From Hydractinia symbiolongicarpus (Eukaryota; Cnidaria; Hydrozoa; Anthoathecata; Hydractiniidae): DNA of 64,000 nucleotides. The notes under the pieces are model-generated. The model was not told where the DNA came from and did no database searches. It saw nothing but the letters and a program-made list of their open reading frames with translations. This document shows positions 11,722-20,835 of this stretch, piece by piece (the first letter of the stretch is position 1; each line of letters begins with the position of its first letter). The stretch covers positions 8,618,001-8,682,000 of the forward strand of contig NC_079877.1 of assembly GCF_029227915.1 (NCBI RefSeq). The letters run 5' to 3'. Both the position numbers and the translations under genes were made by a program.

Positions 11722-13023
11722 AAATTTGCGCAGAGCAATTTGCAGCAGCGTTCGTGTCATGTCGGGATGGCCGAGCGGTCTAAGGCGCCAGACTCAAGAC
11801 AAAATGTTCTTCCACTCATCGCGTGGAGAATTCTGGTCCTCGAATGAGGGCGTGGGTTCGAATCCCACTTCCGACAACTTTTCCCTGCCACACAAAATTT
11901 TAGGCCTAAAATGCAAGTCCACCGAGCCGGATTTGAACCAGCGACCTAAGGATGCCTGAGTGGTATAAGTTCGTCTACAGTCCTCCGCTCTACCAACTGA
12001 GCTATCGGTGGATGTAGCATCGTACAGTTCTTGTGCAGGACTATGCAGGTCATGTCACGTTTGTAGTATGACGTGGTTTTTAAAATGATGCGATAGCTCG
12101 CACGTAGCAGAGGGTGGTTTCGATCCACCGACCTCTGGGTTATGGGCCCAGCACGCTTCCTCTGCGCCACTCTGCTGAAGGTAGGTAAGCTGAAATGTGT
12201 CTGATGTAAGGTGTAGTTTAGTATTGCGAACAGCACTCGAACTATGACCTTTTTAACATTTCCCGGGGGATTAGCTCACATGGTAGAGCGCTCGCTTTGC
12301 ATGCGAGAGGTACCGGGATCGATGCCCGGATCCTCCAAGACGATGTTTTTAATTTATTTATTTTTATACTAATTTCAGTAGTTGCCAATGGTCATAAGAG
12401 GATTTATGATGCTCCTAAGATTACCTGGTATTAATAATAATAATAATAATACTAAACCGCGCTGCATATGTCTAGAGCATTTCTTGCTGTTTAATTTCGC
12501 ATTGACAGTATACACAGTTTCAGCTTTTAACATGATCGACCGTGTGGCATTCGGGCATTGACGCCATCGCGAACATATTATTTAAATATGAACTCGTCCT
12601 CGGTAGTATAGTGGTAAGTATCCCCGACTGTCACGCGGGAGACCGGGGTTCGATTCCCCGCCGGGGAGGTTCTTTTTATCTTGTCAATGTTTCGTTTCAC
12701 GTCAGTAGCGTTCGCGGGACTGTCCGGGAATACAGATTTACGCCCGGTTAGCTCAGTCGGTAGAGCATCAGACTTTTAATCTGAGGGTCGCGGGTTCGAG
12801 TCCCTCATCGGGCGTAACAATTATTTGGTACGATGGTGAACTAACTTTCACCACAATGTCTTGTCGAAAGAGGATGAATAACGTAACATTTGCGGAGTGG
12901 CAAAGGCGAAGCAAACTTGATGGGGAACTAGCTCAGATGGTAGAGCGCTCGCTTAGCATGCGAGAGGTACCGGGATCGATGCCCGGGTTCTCCAATGCCT
13001 TTTCCATAGGCGTAAAATAAATG
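11722..13023. repeat. Array unit 10
   Basis: Leu 11761-11876 +, Tyr 11918-12011 -, iMet 12105-12176 -, Ala(TGC) 12265-12337 +, Asp 12597-12668 +, Lys 12742-12814 +, Ala(AGC) 12922-12994 +. Changes: Asp C31A, and the base just before Ala(TGC) is C instead of A. Confidence 0.97.
12597..12668 (+). tRNA. tRNA-Asp(GTC), unit 10, C31A
   Basis: Breaks the anticodon-stem pair 31:39 next to the loop (A against G). Confidence 0.87.
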
Positions 13024-14325
13024 AAATTTGCGCAGAGCAATTTGCAGCAGCGTTCGTGTCATGTCGGGATGGCCGAGCGGTCTAAGGCGCCAGACTCAAG
13101 ACAAAATGTTCTTCCACTCATCGCGTGGAGAATTCTGGTCCTCGAATGAGGGCGTGGGTTCGAATCCCACTTCCGACAACTTTTCCCTGCCACACAAAAT
13201 TTTAGGCCTAAAATGCAAGTCCACCGAGCCGGATTTGAACCAGCGACCTAAGGATGCCTGAGTGGTATAAGTTCGTCTACAGTCCTCCGCTCTACCAACT
13301 GAACTATCGGTGGATGTAGCATCGTACAGTTCTTGTGCAGGACTATGCAGGTCATGTCACGTTTGTAGTATGACGTGGTTTTTAAAATGATGCGATAGCT
13401 CGCACGTAGCAGAGGGTGGTTTCGATCCACCGACCTCTGGGTTATGGGCCCAGCACGCTTCCTCTGCGCCACTCTGCTGAAGGTAGGTAAGCTGAAATGT
13501 GTCTGATGTAAGGTGTAGTTTAGTATTGCGAACAGCACTCGAACTATGACCTTTTTACCATTTCCAGGGGGATTAGCTCACATGGTAGAGCGCTCGCTTT
13601 GCATGCGAGAGGTACCGGGATCGATGCCCGGATCCTCCAAGACGATGTTTTTAATTTATTTATTTTTATACTAATTTCAGTAGTTGCCAATGGTCATAAG
13701 AGGATTTATGATGCTCCTAAGATTACCTGGTATTAATAATAATAATAATAATACTAAACCGCGCTGCATATGTCTAGAGCATTTCTTGCTGTTTAATTTC
13801 GCATTGACAGTATACACAGTTTCAGCTTTTAACATGATCGACCGTGTGGCATTCGGGCATTGACGCCATCGCGAACATATTATTTAAATATGAACTCGTC
13901 CTCGGTAGTATAGTGGTAAGTATCCCCGCCTGTCACGCGGGAGACCGGGGTTCGATTCCCCGCCGGGGAGGTTCTTTTTATCTTGTCAATGTTTCGTTTC
14001 ACGTCAGTAGCGTTCGCGGGACTGTCCGGGAATACAGATTTACGCCCGGTTAGCTCAGTCGGTAGAGCATCAGACTTTTAATCTGAGGGTCGCGGGTTCG
14101 AGTCCCTCATCGGGCGTAACAATTATTTGGTACGATGGTGAACTAACTTTCACCACAATGTCTTGTCGAAAGAGGATGAATAACGTAACATTTGCGGAGT
14201 GGCAAAGGCGAAGCAAACTTGATGGGGAACTAGCTCAGATGGTAGAGCGCTCGCTTAGCATGCGAGAGGTACCGGGATCGATGCCCGGGTTCTCCAATGC
14301 CTTTTCCATAGGCGTAAAATAAATG
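13024..14325. repeat. Array unit 11
   Basis: Leu 13063-13178 +, Tyr 13220-13313 -, iMet 13407-13478 -, Ala(TGC) 13567-13639 +, Asp 13899-13970 +, Lys 14044-14116 +, Ala(AGC) 14224-14296 +. Change: Tyr C11T, a D-stem wobble that also alters the A box. Confidence 0.97.
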
Positions 14326-14364
14326 AAATTTGCGCAGAGCAATTTGCAGCAGCGTTCGTGTCAT

Positions 14365-14480
14365 GTCGGGATGGCCGAGCGGTCTAAGGCGCCAGACTCA
14401 AGACAAAATGTTCTTCCACTCATCGCGTGGAGAATTCTGGTCCTCGAATGAGGGCGTGGGTTCGAATCCCACTTCCGACA
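14365..14480 (+). tRNA. tRNA-Leu(CAA) with intron, model copy (unit 12)
   Basis: Class II leucine tRNA that reads UUG. The acceptor stem GTCGGGA pairs with TTCCGAC and is followed by discriminator A73, the known leucine identity base. The anticodon CAA is at 14399-14401. A 32-nt intron at 14403-14434 sits between positions 37 and 38, the canonical eukaryotic site, leaving an 84-nt mature tRNA. The long variable arm has a CCTC/GAGG stem. Pol III boxes are internal: A box TGGCCGAGCGG at 14372-14382 and B box GGTTCGAATCC at 14459-14469. A T4 terminator follows at 14483-14486. CCA is not encoded. The gene converges on tRNA-Tyr with 41 bases between them. Thirteen of 50 copies differ in the mature part, and units 8, 13, 17 and 50 differ only in the intron. 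Confidence 0.97.
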
Positions 14481-14482
14481 AC

Positions 14483-14486
14483 TTTT
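14483..14486 (+). terminator. Pol III terminator of tRNA-Leu (model unit)
   Basis: T4 run beginning three bases after the tRNA end, at r158-161 of every unit examined. A second + strand T4 lies 15 bases further on in the palindrome at 14502-14515. Confidence 0.8.
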
Positions 14487-14501
14487 CCCTGCCACACAAA
14501 A

Positions 14502-14515
14502 TTTTAGGCCTAAAA
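14502..14515. terminator. Palindromic two-way Pol III terminator between Leu and Tyr
   Basis: TTTTAGGCCTAAAA is a perfect 14-base palindrome in the 41-base gap between convergent tRNA-Leu (+) and tRNA-Tyr (-). It gives T4 on both strands: primary for Tyr (six bases past its end) and back-up for Leu. The preceding AAAATTTT at 14498-14505 adds a back-up for Tyr. The site is conserved in nearly all units; unit 24 has a T to G change in its left arm (r178). Confidence 0.75.
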
Positions 14516-14521
14516 TGCAAG

Positions 14522-14615
14522 TCCACCGAGCCGGATTTGAACCAGCGACCTAAGGATGCCTGAGTGGTATAAGTTCGTCTACAGTCCTCCGCTCTACCAA
14601 CTGAGCTATCGGTGG
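14522..14615 (-). tRNA. tRNA-Tyr(GTA) with intron, model copy (unit 12)
   Basis: Tyrosine tRNA on the minus strand. The acceptor stem CCACCGA pairs with TCGGTGG and is followed by A73; C1:G72 is the established eukaryotic tyrosine identity pair. The anticodon GTA lies at 14580-14582. A 21-nt intron at 14558-14578 separates positions 37 and 38, giving a 73-nt mature tRNA; nuclear tRNA-Tyr genes typically carry an intron here. The A box TAGCTCAGTTGG (complement of 14597-14608) and B box GGTTCAAATCC (complement of 14533-14543) are intact. The terminator is the minus-strand T4 at 14512-14515, in a palindrome shared with tRNA-Leu. The gene lies 93 bases downstream of initiator Met on the same strand, but a terminator separates them. 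Twelve of 49 complete copies vary in the mature part. Confidence 0.97.
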
Positions 14616-14685
14616 ATGTAGCATCGTACAGTTCTTGTGCAGGACTATGCAGGTCATGTCACGTTTGTAGTATGACGTGGTTTTT

Positions 14686-14689
14686 AAAA
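14686..14689 (-). terminator. Pol III terminator of initiator tRNA-Met (model unit)
   Basis: Minus-strand T4 (AAAA on +) 19 bases after the end of the initiator gene. It separates this gene from tRNA-Tyr further along the same strand. Confidence 0.75.
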
Positions 14690-14708
14690 TGATGCGATAG
14701 CTCGCACG

Positions 14709-14780
14709 TAGCAGAGGGTGGTTTCGATCCACCGACCTCTGGGTTATGGGCCCAGCACGCTTCCTCTGCGCCACTCTGCT
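14709..14780 (-). tRNA. Initiator tRNA-Met(CAT), model copy (unit 12)
   Basis: Cytosolic initiator tRNA, which carries the first methionine to the start codon with eIF2. It is 72 nt and intronless. The hallmarks of a eukaryotic initiator are all visible: A1:U72 closing the acceptor stem (AGCAGAG with CTCTGCT), three G:C pairs (G29-G31 with C39-C41) below the anticodon loop, and A54 and A60 in the T loop (ATCGAAA). Elongator tRNA-Met lacks these. The anticodon CAT is at 14746-14748. Its terminator is the minus-strand T4 at 14686-14689, 19 bases past the gene. It is divergent from tRNA-Ala(TGC), with 88 bases between the two 5' ends. Fifteen of 49 copies differ from consensus, several in the initiator hallmarks. 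Confidence 0.97.
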
Positions 14781-14868
14781 GAAGGTAGGTAAGCTGAAAT
14801 GTGTCTGATGTAAGGTGTAGTTTAGTATTGGGAACAGCACTCGAACTATGACCTTTTTACCATTTCCA

Positions 14869-14941
14869 GGGGGATTAGCTCACATGGTAGAGCGCTCGCT
14901 TTGCATGCGAGAGGTACCGGGATCGATGCCCGGATCCTCCA
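14869..14941 (+). tRNA. tRNA-Ala(TGC), model copy (unit 12)
   Basis: Alanine tRNA of 73 nt with anticodon TGC at 14902-14904, reading GCA and possibly GCG. The acceptor stem GGGGGAT pairs with ATCCTCC, including the G3:U70 wobble that is the alanine identity element, then A73. The T loop is ATCGATG, so the B box is GGATCGATGCC rather than the usual GGTTCGA form; the same T loop is familiar from animal Ala(AGC) genes. The body is almost identical to Ala(AGC) in the same unit, with six differences in 73 positions, four of which form two compensated acceptor pairs (5:68 and 7:66). A T5 terminator follows at 14950-14954. Nine of 49 copies vary. Confidence 0.97.
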
Positions 14942-14949
14942 AGACGATG

Positions 14950-14954
14950 TTTTT
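14950..14954 (+). terminator. Pol III terminator of tRNA-Ala(TGC) (model unit)
   Basis: T5 run eight bases after the gene, followed by a T-rich stretch with another T5, which would act as back-up. Confidence 0.8.
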
Positions 14955-15035
14955 AATTTATTTATTTTTATACTAATTTCAGTAGTTGCCAATGGTCATA
15001 AGAGGATTTATGATGCTCCTAAGATTACCTGGTAT

Positions 15036-15055
15036 TAATAATAATAATAATAATA
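15036..15055. repeat. (TAA)n microsatellite (model unit)
   Basis: Six TAA repeats plus TA, in the 259-base spacer between Ala(TGC) and Asp. The count is six in most units, five in units 23 and 25, seven in 8, 27, 29 and 46, and eight in 20 and 45. Unit 28 is six bases longer and contains an interrupting TAT. No gene is visible in the rest of this spacer. Confidence 0.95.
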
Positions 15056-15200
15056 CTAAACCGCGCTGCATATGTCTAGAGCATTTCTTGCTGTTTAATT
15101 TCGCATTGACAGTATACACAGTTTCAGCTTTTAACATGATCGACCGTGTGGCATTCGGGCATTGACGCCATCGCGAACATATTATTTAAATATGAACTCG

Positions 15201-15272
15201 TCCTCGGTAGTATAGTGGTAAGTATCCCCGCCTGTCACGCGGGAGACCGGGGTTCGATTCCCCGCCGGGGAG
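15201..15272 (+). tRNA. tRNA-Asp(GTC), model copy (unit 12)
   Basis: Aspartate tRNA of 72 nt, anticodon GTC at 15234-15236, with discriminator G73, a known aspartate identity base. The acceptor stem TCCTCGG pairs with CCGGGGA (one T:G pair at 4:69), the anticodon stem is CCCGC/GCGGG and the T stem is CGGGG/CCCCG. The B box is GGTTCGATTCC. A T5 terminator lies at 15277-15281, five bases past the gene. An A/T-only palindromic stretch lies 8-22 bases upstream of the gene, the most A/T-rich 5' flank in the unit; whether it helps TFIIIB binding is inference. The sequence closely resembles animal tRNA-Asp. Twelve of 49 copies vary. Confidence 0.97.
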
Positions 15273-15276
15273 GTTC

Positions 15277-15281
15277 TTTTT
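15277..15281 (+). terminator. Pol III terminator of tRNA-Asp (model unit)
   Basis: T5 run starting five bases after the gene. In unit 13 a C to T change extends this run to T8. Confidence 0.8.
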
Positions 15282-15345
15282 ATCTTGTCAATGTTTCGTT
15301 TCACGTCAGTAGCGTTCGCGGGACTGTCCGGGAATACAGATTTAC

Positions 15346-15418
15346 GCCCGGTTAGCTCAGTCGGTAGAGCATCAGACTTTTAATCTGAGGGTCGCGGGTT
15401 CGAGTCCCTCATCGGGCG
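15346..15418 (+). tRNA. tRNA-Lys(TTT), model copy (unit 12)
   Basis: Lysine tRNA of 73 nt, anticodon TTT at 15379-15381 in loop CTTTTAA, discriminator G73, acceptor stem GCCCGGT/ATCGGGC. The A box TAGCTCAGTCGG and B box GGTTCGAGTCC are canonical. The T stem reads GCGGG/CCCTC, so positions 50 and 64 (C and T) do not pair. This mismatch is in the array consensus, not a stray variant. No run of four T follows the gene until the terminator after Ala(AGC), 185 bases downstream, so it may be co-transcribed with that gene. It is the most variable gene of the unit, with 17 of 49 copies differing from consensus. Confidence 0.96.
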
Positions 15419-15525
15419 TAACAATTATTTGGTACGATGGTGAACTAACTTTCACCACAATGTCTTGTCGAAAGAGGATGAATAACGTAACATTTGCGGA
15501 GTGGCAAAGGCGAAGCAAACTTGAT

Positions 15526-15598
15526 GGGGAACTAGCTCAGATGGTAGAGCGCTCGCTTAGCATGCGAGAGGTACCGGGATCGATGCCCGGGTTCTCCA
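15526..15598 (+). tRNA. tRNA-Ala(AGC), model copy (unit 12)
   Basis: Alanine tRNA of 73 nt, anticodon AGC at 15559-15561. In eukaryotes A34 is deaminated to inosine, so it would read GCU, GCC and GCA. The acceptor stem GGGGAAC pairs with GTTCTCC and keeps G3:U70; discriminator A73. The T loop is ATCGATG, as in Ala(TGC). It lies 107 bases downstream of tRNA-Lys on the same strand with no Pol III terminator between them. Its own terminator is T4 at 15604-15607. The next unit's tRNA-Leu starts 68 bases downstream. Nine of 49 copies vary. Confidence 0.97.
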
Positions 15599-15603
15599 AT
15601 GCC

Positions 15604-15607
15604 TTTT
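15604..15607 (+). terminator. Pol III terminator of tRNA-Ala(AGC), and by default of tRNA-Lys (model unit)
   Basis: T4 five bases after Ala(AGC). It is the first T4 downstream of tRNA-Lys as well. In unit 41 it is shortened to T3 by loss of one base. Confidence 0.75.
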
Positions 15608-15627
15608 CCATAGGCGTAAAATAAATG

Positions 15628-16929
15628 AAATTTGCGCAGAGCAATTTGCAGCAGCGTTCGTGTCATGTCGGGATGGCCGAGCGGTCTAAGGCGCCAGACT
15701 CAAGACAAAATGTTCTTCCACTCATCGCGTGAAGAATTCTGGTCCTCGAATGAGGGCGTGGGTTCGAATCCCACTTCCGACAACTTTTCCCTGCCACACA
15801 AAATTTTAGGCCTAAAATGCAAGTCCACCGAGCCGGATTTGAACCAGCGACCTAAGGATGCCTGAGTGGTATAAGTTCGTCTACAGTCCTCCGCTCTACC
15901 AACTGAGCTATCGGTGGATGTAGCATCGTACAGTTCTTGTGCAGGACTATGCAGGTCATGTCACGTTTGTAGTATGACGTGGTTTTTAAAATGATGCGAT
16001 AGCTCGCACGTAGCAGAGGGTGGTTTCGATCCACCGACCTCTGGGTTATGGGCCCAGCACGCTTCCTCTGCGCCACTCTGCTGAAGGTAGGCAAGCTGAA
16101 ATGTGTCTGATGTAAGGTGTAGTTTAGTATTGCGAACAGCACTCGAACTATGACCTTTTTACCATTTCCAGGGGGATTAGCTCACATGGTAGAGCGCTCG
16201 CTTTGCATGCGAGAGGTACCGGGATCGATGCCCGGATCCTCCAAGACGATGTTTTTAATTTATTTATTTTTATACTAATTTCAGTAGTTGCCAATGGTCA
16301 TAAGAGGATTTATGATGCTCCTAAGATTACCTGGTATTAATAATAATAATAATAATACTAAACCGCGCTGCATATGTCTAGAGCATTTCTTGCTGTTTAA
16401 TTTCGCATTGACAGTATACACAGTTTCAGCTTTTAACATGATCGACCGTGTGGCATTCGGGCATTGACGCCATCGCGAACATATTATTTAAATATGAACT
16501 CGTCCTCGGTAGTATAGTGGTAAGTATCCCCGCCTGTCACGCGGGAGACCGGGGTTCGATTCCCCGCCGGGGAGGTTTTTTTTATCTTGTCAATGTTTCG
16601 TTTCACGTCAGTAGTGTTCGCGGGACTGTCCGGGAATACAGATTTACGCCCGGTTAGCTCAGTCGGTAGAGCATCAGACTTTTAATCTGAGGGTCGCGGG
16701 TTCGAGTCCCTCATCGGGCGTAACAATTATTTGGTACGATGGTGAACTAACTTTCACCACAATGTCTTGTCGAAAGAGGATGAATAACGTAACATTTGCG
16801 GAGTGGCAAAGGCGAAGCAAACTTGATGGGGAACTAGCTCAGATGGTAGAGCGCTCGCTTAGCATGCGAGAGGTACCGGGATCGATGCCCGGGTTCTCGA
16901 ATGCCTTTTCCATAGGCGTAAAATAAATG
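15628..16929. repeat. Array unit 13
   Basis: Leu 15667-15782 +, Tyr 15824-15917 -, iMet 16011-16082 -, Ala(TGC) 16171-16243 +, Asp 16503-16574 +, Lys 16648-16720 +, Ala(AGC) 16828-16900 +. Changes: Leu intron G to A (r105), Asp terminator lengthened to T8, Ala(AGC) C72G. Confidence 0.97.
16828..16900 (+). tRNA. tRNA-Ala(AGC), unit 13, C72G
   Basis: The terminal acceptor pair G1:C72 becomes G against G, which may disturb 3' end maturation. Confidence 0.87.
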
Positions 16930-18231
16930 AAATTTGCGCAGAGCAATTTGCAGCAGCGTTCGTGTCATGTCGGGATGGCCGAGCGGTCTAAGGCGCCAGA
17001 CTCAAGACAAAATGTTCTTCCACTCATCGCGTGGAGAATTCTGGTCCTCGAATGAGGGCGTGGGTTCGAATCCCACTTCCGACAACTTTTCCCTGCCACA
17101 CAAAATTTTAGGCCTAAAATGCAAGTCCACCGAGCCGGATTTGAACCAGCGACCTAAGGATGCCTGAGTGGTATAAGTTCGTCTACAGTCCTCCGCTCTA
17201 CCAACTGAGCTATCGGTGGATGTAGCATCGTACAGTTCTTGTGCAGGACTATGCAGGTCATGTCACGTTTGTAGTATGACGTGGTTTTTAAAATGATGCG
17301 ATAGCTCGCACGTAGCAGAGGGTGGTTTCGATCCACCGACCTCTGGGTTATGGGCCCAGCACGCTTCCTCTGCGCCACTCTGCTGAAGGTAGGTAAGCTG
17401 AAATGTGTCTGATGTAAGGTGTAGTTTAGTATTGCGAACAGCACTCGAACTATGACCTTTTTACCATTTCCAGGGGGATTAGCTCACATGGTAGAGCGCT
17501 CGCTTTGCATGCGAGAGGTACCGGGATCGATGCCCGGATCCTCCAAGACGATGTTTTTAATTTATTTATTTTTATACTAATTTCAGTAGTTGCCAATGGT
17601 CATAAGAGGATTTATGATGCTCCTAAGATTACCTGGTATTAATAATAATAATAATAATACTAAACCGCGCTGCATATGTCTAGAGCATTTCTTGCTGTTT
17701 AATTTCGCATTGACAGTATACACAGTTTCAGCTTTTAACATGATCGACCGTGTGGCATTCGGGCATTGACGCCATCGCGAACATATTATTTAAATATGAA
17801 CTCGTCCTCGGTAGTATAGTGGTAAGTATCCCCGCCTGTCACGCGGGAGACCGGGGTTCGATTCCCCGCCGGGGAGGTTCTTTTTATCTTGTCAATGTTT
17901 CGTTTCACGTCAGTAGCGTTCGCGGGACTGTCCGGGAATACAGATTTACGCCCGGTTAGCTCAGTCGGTAGAGCATCAGACTTTTAATCTGAGGGTCGCG
18001 GGTTCGAGTCCCTCATCGGGCGTAACAATTATTTGGTACGATGGTGAACTAACTTTCACCACAATGTCTTGTCGAAAGAGGATGAATAACGTAACATTTG
18101 CGGAGTGGCAAAGGCGAAGCAAACTTGATGGGGAACTAGCTCAGATGGTAGAGCGCTCGCTTAGCATGCGAGAGGTACCGGGATCGATGCCCGGGTTCTC
18201 TAATGCCTTTTCCATAGGCGTAAAATAAATG
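16930..18231. repeat. Array unit 14
   Basis: Leu 16969-17084 +, Tyr 17126-17219 -, iMet 17313-17384 -, Ala(TGC) 17473-17545 +, Asp 17805-17876 +, Lys 17950-18022 +, Ala(AGC) 18130-18202 +. Change: Ala(AGC) C72T, giving G1:U72. It is the same position as the change in unit 13. Confidence 0.97.
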
Positions 18232-19533
18232 AAATTTGCGCAGAGCAATTTGCAGCAGCGTTCGTGTCATGTCGGGATGGCCGAGCGGTCTAAGGCGCCA
18301 GACTCAAGACAAAATGTTCTTCCACTCATCGCGTGGAGAATTCTGGTCCTCGAATGAGGGCGTGGGTTCGAATCCCACTTCCGACAACTTTTCCCTGCCA
18401 CACAAAATTTTAGGCCTAAAATGCAAGTCCACCGAGCCGGATTTGAACCAGCGACCTAAGGATGCCTGAGTGGTATAAGTTCGTCTACAGTCCTCCGCTC
18501 TACCAACTGAGCTATCGGTGGATGTAGCATCGTACAGTTCTTGTGCAGGACTATGCAGGTCATGTCACGTTTGTAGTATGACGTGGTTTTTAAAATGATG
18601 CGATAGCTCGCACGTAGCAGAGGGTGGTTTCGATCCACCGACCTCTGGGTTATGGGCCCAGCACGCTTCCTCTGCGCCACTCTGCTGAAGGTAGGTAAGC
18701 TGAAATGTGTCTGATGTAAGGTGTAGTTTAGTATTGCGAACAGCACTCGAACTATGACCTTTTTACCATTTCCAGGGGGATTAGCTCACATGGTAGAGCG
18801 CTCGCTTTGCATGCGAGAGGTACCGGGATCGATGCCCGGATCCTCCAAGACGATGTTTTTAATTTATTTATTTTTATACTAATTTCAGTAGTTGCCAATG
18901 GTCATAAGAGGATTTATGATGCTCCTAAGATTACCTGGTATTAATAATAATAATAATAATACTAAACCGCGCTGCATATGTCTAGAGCATTTCTTGCTGT
19001 TTAATTTCGCATTGACAGTATACACAGTTTCAGCTTTTAACATGATCGACCGTGTGGCATTCGGGCATTGACGCCATCGCGAACATATTATTTAAATATG
19101 AACTCGTCCTCGGTAGTATAGTGGTAAGTATCCCCGCCTGTCACGCGGGAGACCGGGGTTCGATTCCCCGCCGGGGAGGTTCTTTTTATCTTGTCAATGT
19201 TTCGTTTCACGTCAGTAGCGTTCGCGGGACTGTCCGGGAATACAGATTTACGCCCGGTTAGCTCAGTCGGTAGAGCATCAGACTTTTAATCTGAGGGTTG
19301 CGGGTTCGAGTCCCTAATCGGGCGTAACAATTATTTGGTACGATGGTGAACTAACTTTCACCACAATGTCTTGTCGAAAGAGGATGAATAACGTAACATT
19401 TGCGGAGTGGCAAAGGCGAAGCAAACTTGATGGGGAACTAGCTCAGATGGTAGAGCGCTCGCTTAGCATGCGAGAGGTACCGGGATCGATGCCCGGGTTC
19501 TCCAATGCCTTTTCCATAGGCGTAAAATAAATG
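18232..19533. repeat. Array unit 15
   Basis: Leu 18271-18386 +, Tyr 18428-18521 -, iMet 18615-18686 -, Ala(TGC) 18775-18847 +, Asp 19107-19178 +, Lys 19252-19324 +, Ala(AGC) 19432-19504 +. Changes: Lys C48T and C65A. Confidence 0.97.
19252..19324 (+). tRNA. tRNA-Lys(TTT), unit 15, weakened T stem
   Basis: C65A adds a G49:A65 mismatch next to the consensus C50:T64 mismatch, leaving three T-stem pairs, and C48T alters the Levitt partner of G15. Probably a poor substrate. Confidence 0.8.
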
Positions 19534-20835
19534 AAATTTGCGCAGAGCAATTTGCAGCAGCGTTCGTGTCATGTCGGGATGGCCGAGCGGTCTAAGGCGC
19601 CAGACTCAAGACAAAATGTTCTTCCACTCATCGCGTGGAGAATTCTGGTCCTCGAATGAGGGCGTGGGTTCGAATCCCACTTCCGACAACTTTTCCCTGC
19701 CACACAAAATTTTAGGCCTAAAATGCAAGTCCACCGAGCCGGATTTGAACCAGCGACCTAAGGATGCCTGAGTGGTATAAGTTCGTCTACAGTCCTCCGC
19801 TCTACCAACTGAGCTATCGGTGGATGTAGCATCGTACAGTTCTTGTGCAGGACTATGCAGGTCATGTCACGTTTGTAGTATGACGTGGTTTTTAAAATGA
19901 TGCGATAGCTCGCACGTAGCAGAGGGTGGTTTCAATCCACCGACCTCTGGGTTATGGGCCCAGCACGCTTCCTCTGCGCCACTCTGCTGAAGGTAGGTAA
20001 GCTGAAATGTGTCTGATGTAAGGTGTAGTTTAGTATTGCGAACAGCACTCGAACTATGACCTTTTTACCATTTCCAGGGGGATTAGCTCACATGGTAGAG
20101 CGCTCGCTTTGCATGCGAGAGGTACCGGGATCGATGCCCGGATCCTCCAAGACGATGTTTTTAATTTATTTATTTTTATACTAATTTCAGTAGTTGCCTA
20201 TGGTCATAAGAGGATTTATAATGCTCCTAAGATTACCTGGTATTAATAATAATAATAATAATACTAAACCGCGCTGCATATGTCTAGAGCATTTCTTGCT
20301 GTTTAATTTCGCATTGACAGTATACACAGTTTCAGCTTTTAACATGATCGACCGTGTGGCATTCGGGCATTGACGCCATCGCGAACATATTATTTAAATA
20401 TGAACTCGTCCTCGGTAGTATAGTGGTAAGTATCCCCGCCTGTCACGCGGGAGACCGGGGTTCGATTCCCCGCCGGGGAGGTTCTTTTTATCTTGTCAAT
20501 GTTTCGTTTCACGTCAGTAGCGTTCGCGGGACTGTCCGGGAATACAGATTTACGCCCGGTTAGCTCAGTCGGTAGAGCATCAGACTTTTAATCTGAGGGT
20601 CGCGGGTTCGAGTCCCTCATCGGGCGTAACAATTATTTGGTACGATGGTGAACTAACTTTCACCACAATGTCTTGTCGAAAGAGGATGAATAACGTAACA
20701 TTTGCGGAGTGGCAAAGGCGAAGCAAACTTGATGGGGAACTAGCTCAGATGGTAGAGCGCTCGCTTAGCATGCGAGAGGTACCGGGATCGATGCCCGGGT
20801 TCTCCAATGCCTTTTCCATAGGCGTAAAATAAATG
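19534..20835. repeat. Array unit 16
   Basis: Leu 19573-19688 +, Tyr 19730-19823 -, iMet 19917-19988 -, Ala(TGC) 20077-20149 +, Asp 20409-20480 +, Lys 20554-20626 +, Ala(AGC) 20734-20806 +. Change: iMet C56T; two spacer changes upstream of the TAA tract. Confidence 0.97.
19917..19988 (-). tRNA. Initiator tRNA-Met, unit 16, C56T
   Basis: C56 is a fixed base of the B box and the partner of G19. Loss should lower TFIIIC binding and elbow stability. Confidence 0.83.

Larger units (their letters stand above)
14326..15627. repeat. Array unit 12 (model unit)
   Basis: Leu 14365-14480 +, Tyr 14522-14615 -, iMet 14709-14780 -, Ala(TGC) 14869-14941 +, Asp 15201-15272 +, Lys 15346-15418 +, Ala(AGC) 15526-15598 +. 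All tRNAs are consensus; one spacer change (C to G at r510). Confidence 0.97.

Noticed and set aside
14327-14353. Short direct repeat (AATTTGC, twice) upstream of tRNA-Leu
   Set aside because: Two seven-base copies are too short to support a function or a named element.
14971-14985. Splice-site-like signal, TACTAAT followed by TTTCAG, downstream of Ala(TGC)
   Set aside because: The branch-like A is far too close to the AG, and there is no host gene or 5' splice site; it is a chance match in T-rich spacer.
15183-15197. TATA box for tRNA-Asp
   Set aside because: The A/T palindrome lies 8-22 bases before the gene, closer than a usual Pol III TATA element. I note it in the Asp entry but do not call it a promoter.
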